Shown one piece after another: positions 61,341 to 64,000 of a stretch of 64,000 nt of DNA. Source of the DNA: JAFARE01 sp963777285 (GTDB taxonomy: Bacteria; Chloroflexota; Dormibacteria; Aeolococcales; Aeolococcaceae); the NCBI GenBank assembly GCA_963777285.1, contig CAVZPR010000002.1:124001-188000 (forward strand), written 5' to 3'. Both the position numbers and the translations under genes were made by a program. How positions within the stretch are numbered: position 1 is the stretch's first letter; every line of letters starts with the position of its first letter. Below the pieces are notes generated by a model. The model saw only the letters and a list, made by a program, of their open reading frames with translations. It had not been told where the DNA came from and searched no databases.

Positions 61341-63100
61341 GGCAGGATGCGCCACTGGTCGATGATGATGCGGGCAACGTCGCGCCACACCGGCGCCGCG
61401 AGCAGCGCGCCGAAGCGCGGCACATGGTTCTCGTGCGGGTAGCGCAGGATCACCATCATCGTGAACTGCGGGTTGCCCACGGGCATGAAACCCGCGAAGG
61501 AAGCGATGATGTCGTTGCCGTATCCATGCGCGGTGGCGACGCTCGCCGTACCGGTCTTGCCTGCGATCTCACCCTTGTAGCCTGGGATCTGCGCCTCGAA
61601 TCCCTCGGCGCCCCTGTCGTCCACCACGCCCACCATCATGTGGGCGAGGGTGTTCGCCGTGCTCGCCGCGATCACGCGGCGCGTGCGCGGCACCACGGGA
61701 CGGCTTGCGCCGGTGGAGGGATCGATCACCGCGTCGACGGCGTGGGGCTGCACCCACACGCCCCCGTTGCCCACCGCGTTGATGGCCGCCAGCATCGCCA
61801 GCGGCGTGGTGACGACGCCCTGGCCGAAGGACGCGGTGGCGAAGTTCAGGGCGCCCCATGAGCTCTGCGGCGGCACCGGCTCGGTGTGCTCGCCGGCGAT
61901 GTCGACCCCGGTGGGCGCTCCGATGCCGAAGGCGAGCAGGTTGCTGTAGAAGGCGTTCGGACCCTCGCGGCGCTCCACCTGCATGGCGCCGTTGTTGAGC
62001 GAGTTGTCGAGCACCTTCTGCATGGTGACCATGCCGTGTGAACGGCCGTCCCAGTCGTGCACCAGCACGCCGTCGACCCGCGTCTGCTTCTCGTCGATCA
62101 CCGTGCCCGGCGTGATGGCGCCGTTCTGCAGCCCACCGGCGAACGTGACCACCTTCATCACGGACCCGGGTTCGAACGGCTGGCTGACCGCCAGGTCGCG
62201 CAGGTCCGCGAGGCCTGCCGCACCATAGTCGTTGGCGTTGTACGCGGGGTACTGCGCCCAGGCGCGGATTGAACCTGTGTGCGTGTCCATGACCATCAGC
62301 GTGCCCGACGCCGCAGCGTCGGTGTCGACCGCCTGCGCCAGCGCGACCTCGGCCCAGTACTGGATCTGCGAATCCAGCCCCAGCTCCAGGTTCATTCCAT
62401 CGTGCGCGTCGACCTTCTGCTGGCCGCTGAGCACGATCGAGTTGCCTAGCAGGTCGGTCAGCGTGGACTCGTGCCCGGGAGCGCCGGACAGCACCGAGTT
62501 GTAGTACTGCTCGACGCCGTACTGACCCTGGCCGTCGGGATTGACGAATCCCAGCAGCGTCGATGCGAAGGACAGCCCCGGCACGGGCGACGGCTCGTAC
62601 ACGCGTTGCTGCGTGGGGATGGCGCCGATCCCGGGCAGGTCCAGTGCCTGCAACTGCGAGTCGACGTCCTGCGAGACGCCCTTGGCGAGGTAGTCGAACT
62701 GGTTCGCCTGCTGCAGCGCATGCAACACCGTGGCTTCGCTCACCTGCAGTATCGGGGCCACCTGCGCGGCGACGGCGGCGCGCTGCGACGCGTCCACCAA
62801 TGCGGGATCCGCGAAGACATCGAACACCGTCCGGTTGCTGGCCAGCACTCTGCCGTCGCGATCCAGGATGAGCCCGCGACTTCCGTGAAGGGACACCGAC
62901 GCGGTGTGCTGAGCCGCAGCCTGAGCGGCGAGGGTCTTGCCCTGCAGCACCTGCACCTGGACCAGGCGCCCCGCGACGGCGATGGCCATCGCCGAGAAGG
63001 CGAGCACCAACCAGAACCCGCGGCGGCGGAAGTCGGGAGCCTCGCCGATGAACCAGGCGCGCGGCGCGCGACCTGCGGGCGGGCGGGGCTGCCGGCTCAA
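61337..63100 (-). CDS. ftsI: penicillin-binding protein FtsI (PBP3, class B transpeptidase)
   Basis: Septal DD-transpeptidase partner of FtsW. The 587-residue protein has a short cytosolic N-terminus, one helix (FWLVLAFSAMAIAVAGRLV), the dimerisation/pedestal domain beginning RGLILDRDGRVLASN, and the transpeptidase domain. Its SxxK motif is PGSVMK (S313, K316), SxN is DNSLNNGAM, and KTG is AGKTGTASV (K515). No PASTA domain follows. The TTG at 63100 shares TTGA with the ftsL stop, which supports the reading of ftsL. Confidence 0.95.
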   Translation of the reverse strand: MSRQPRPPAGRAPRAWFIGEAPDFRRRGFWLVLAFSAMAIAVAGRLVQVQVLQGKTLAAQAAAQHTASVSLHGSRGLILDRDGRVLASNRTVFDVFADPALVDASQRAAVAAQVAPILQVSEATVLHALQQANQFDYLAKGVSQDVDSQLQALDLPGIGAIPTQQRVYEPSPVPGLSFASTLLGFVNPDGQGQYGVEQYYNSVLSGAPGHESTLTDLLGNSIVLSGQQKVDAHDGMNLELGLDSQIQYWAEVALAQAVDTDAAASGTLMVMDTHTGSIRAWAQYPAYNANDYGAAGLADLRDLAVSQPFEPGSVMKVVTFAGGLQNGAITPGTVIDEKQTRVDGVLVHDWDGRSHGMVTMQKVLDNSLNNGAMQVERREGPNAFYSNLLAFGIGAPTGVDIAGEHTEPVPPQSSWGALNFATASFGQGVVTTPLAMLAAINAVGNGGVWVQPHAVDAVIDPSTGASRPVVPRTRRVIAASTANTLAHMMVGVVDDRGAEGFEAQIPGYKGEIAGKTGTASVATAHGYGNDIIASFAGFMPVGNPQFTMMVILRYPHENHVPRFGALLAAPVWRDVARIIIDQWRILP

Positions 63101-63551
63101 GGGGTCGTGCTGCCCGCCGGTCCGGCGTAGCCGCTCAACGCCGCGAGCAGTTGCTCCAGGGCGTCACCGCCGGTGCTGGTGAGCTGCGCGGCCGGACCGC
63201 TGGGGAGCACGTGAACCGGATGCGACGCCACGCTCGCCCACGTGCTGGCAGGGCGCATGCCCAGCTGCTGCGCCGCGGCGACGACGCGCTCCGACGACCT
63301 GCAGCCGCGCCAGCTCGTCGGCGAGCTGCTGGTCCTGCGTGCGCAGCTGCTGCTGCTGCGCGGCCAGCTTGGTGGCGCGGTACGTCGCTCTGCGTCGAGT
63401 GCGCGATCTGGCTCACATACGCGATGCCGACGCCCGCGCCGATCGCCATGAGCGGCAGCAGCGGCAAGGGCGTGCGCGGTCCACCGCGGCGAAGGCGCGT
63501 GCGCCGTGCGGCCGGTTCGACGGGGAGGGACGTGTGCTCTGGCTTGTGCAT
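63097..63551 (-). pseudogene. ftsL: FtsL-like division protein, frame interrupted twice
   Basis: Small bitopic division protein between rsmH and ftsI. The N-terminal frame gives a basic start and helix PLPLLPLMAIGAGVGIAYVS followed by QIAHSTQ. The next part is in another frame and reads TYRATKLAAQQQQLRTQDQQ plus LADELARLQ, a coiled coil. The last part is in a third frame and reads SERVVAAAQQLGMRPASTW, ending in a stop that overlaps the ftsI TTG. One extra base near 63389 and one near 63298 explain both shifts. Because FtsL is normally essential, sequencing or assembly error is likelier than decay. About 151 residues in all. The continuous frame ends at 63135 instead. Confidence 0.75.
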
Positions 63552-63572
63552 CGACGTTGCGGAGGTGCTTGC

Positions 63573-63601
63573 GGGAGGAGCCGGCGGGGCCGGCTCCTCC
63601 C
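63573..63601. repeat. perfect 13-base-pair hairpin between rsmH and ftsL
   Basis: Arms GGGAGGAGCCGGC (63573-63585) and GCCGGCTCCTCCC (63589-63601) pair without a mismatch around GGG. There is no T tract on either strand, so it is not a standard terminator. It is 21 bases upstream of the ftsL ATG in minus-strand mRNA, and the arm contains an anti-Shine-Dalgarno-like CTCCTCC and its complement, so it could hide a ribosome binding site. Confidence 0.7.
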
Positions 63602-63620
63602 TTGGAGAACGGGCGTCGCG

Positions 63621-64000
63621 TCAGGTGGCGGGGTCGAGCTTCTCGGCGATCCGCAGCCGCGCCGAGCGGGCGCGCGGGTTGGCCGCGAGCTCGGCGGCGT
63701 CGGGGCGGATCGCCTTGCGGCTCAGGAGATAGAGGGTGGCCCGGTGGGCGCAGGTGCAGTGGGGCTGTTGGGGTGGACAGACACAGTTCTGAGCTGAGAC
63801 GTGGAGTGTGTTCTTGACAAGGGTGTCCTCAAGGGAGTGGAAGGAGATGACCCCAAGACGCCCACCGGGCCGGAGGATGTCAATGGATGCCTGCAGTCCG
63901 CGTTCGAGGCTGTCGAGCTCTCGGTTCACGGCGATGCGCAACGCCTGGAACGTTCGGGTTGCCGGATGGATCCGCTTCGGCCAGAAGCGGCGCGGCACCG
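63621..64000 (-). CDS. rsmH: 16S rRNA (cytosine(1402)-N(4))-methyltransferase, 3' part
   Basis: Methylates the N4 of C1402 in the decoding centre of 16S rRNA. Only the C-terminal 125 residues are inside the window. RKW-like PKRIHPATRTFQALRIAVN, DSLERGLQASIDILRPGGRL, GVISFHSLEDTLVKNT and the cysteine-rich CVCPPQQPHCTCAH segment are present, as is the usual ending KAIRPDAAELAANPRARSAR. It is the first dcw gene as seen in most bacteria and lies 69 bases upstream of ftsL, with a strong hairpin between. Confidence 0.96.
   Translation of the reverse strand, partial: VPRRFWPKRIHPATRTFQALRIAVNRELDSLERGLQASIDILRPGGRLGVISFHSLEDTLVKNTLHVSAQNCVCPPQQPHCTCAHRATLYLLSRKAIRPDAAELAANPRARSARLRIAEKLDPAT

Overview
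This 64 kb window is a piece of a high-GC bacterial chromosome with dense, mostly housekeeping content and no sign of phage, plasmid, IS elements or CRISPR. The cell-envelope genes are those of a peptidoglycan-walled bacterium, and no outer-membrane biogenesis gene is visible. High GC, many GTG starts, a DUF222/HNH protein, a mycobacterial-type rhodanese with a cysteine-codon leader peptide and an apparently leaderless promoter style point to Terrabacteria. A deep actinobacterial lineage or a neighbour such as Dormibacterota/Chloroflexota fits best; the phylum is an inference.

Layout. 0-8 kb: a kelch protein, a GNAT acetyltransferase and gatC-gatA (gatA cut by the left edge), then pcm, small unknown genes, dnaK with an operator-like palindrome, and a cupin. 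7.7-16.6 kb: an orphan sensor histidine kinase, a giant Lhr helicase, a GT87-like membrane glycosyltransferase and a DedA protein. 16.6-20.1 kb: a sulfur-assimilation locus on the minus strand, in order promoter, cysteine-rich leader peptide, thiosulfate sulfurtransferase, cysH, cysC-sat fusion. 20.1-25.1 kb: membrane proteins, a RidA remnant, a VOC protein, the tmRNA gene ssrA and hflX. 25.1-29.2 kb: a 1365-residue secreted multidomain protein.

29.3-39.5 kb is one tightly packed minus-strand chain: ileS-lspA-rluD-gmk-coaC-coaB-priA-def-fmt-smpB. It covers translation initiation and rescue, CoA synthesis, nucleotide metabolism and replication restart. rpoZ is absent from its usual place after gmk, and coaBC is split into two overlapping genes.

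40-64 kb holds the division and cell-wall (dcw) genes, minus strand, read from the right edge: rsmH, ftsL (reading frame broken twice), ftsI, mraY, murD, ftsW, murG, an Mpl-like ligase in the murC slot, murB, ddl, an alpha/beta hydrolase, a membrane-anchored MurF-like ligase and ftsQ. After a roughly 5.5 kb accessory block (metF, quinone oxidoreductase, DUF222-HNH, two exported proteins) come ftsA, ftsZ, nrdR and yggS. murE is missing from the cluster. Most neighbours overlap by four bases (ATGA, GTGA, TTGA), implying translational coupling.

Two sequence-level themes stand out. First, many first-in-operon genes have a TANNNT -10 box 5-10 bases before the start codon, so their mRNAs are probably leaderless or nearly so; I used this to choose several starts. 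Second, the wall-synthesis cluster departs from the textbook order in ways that suggest an altered stem-peptide assembly route.
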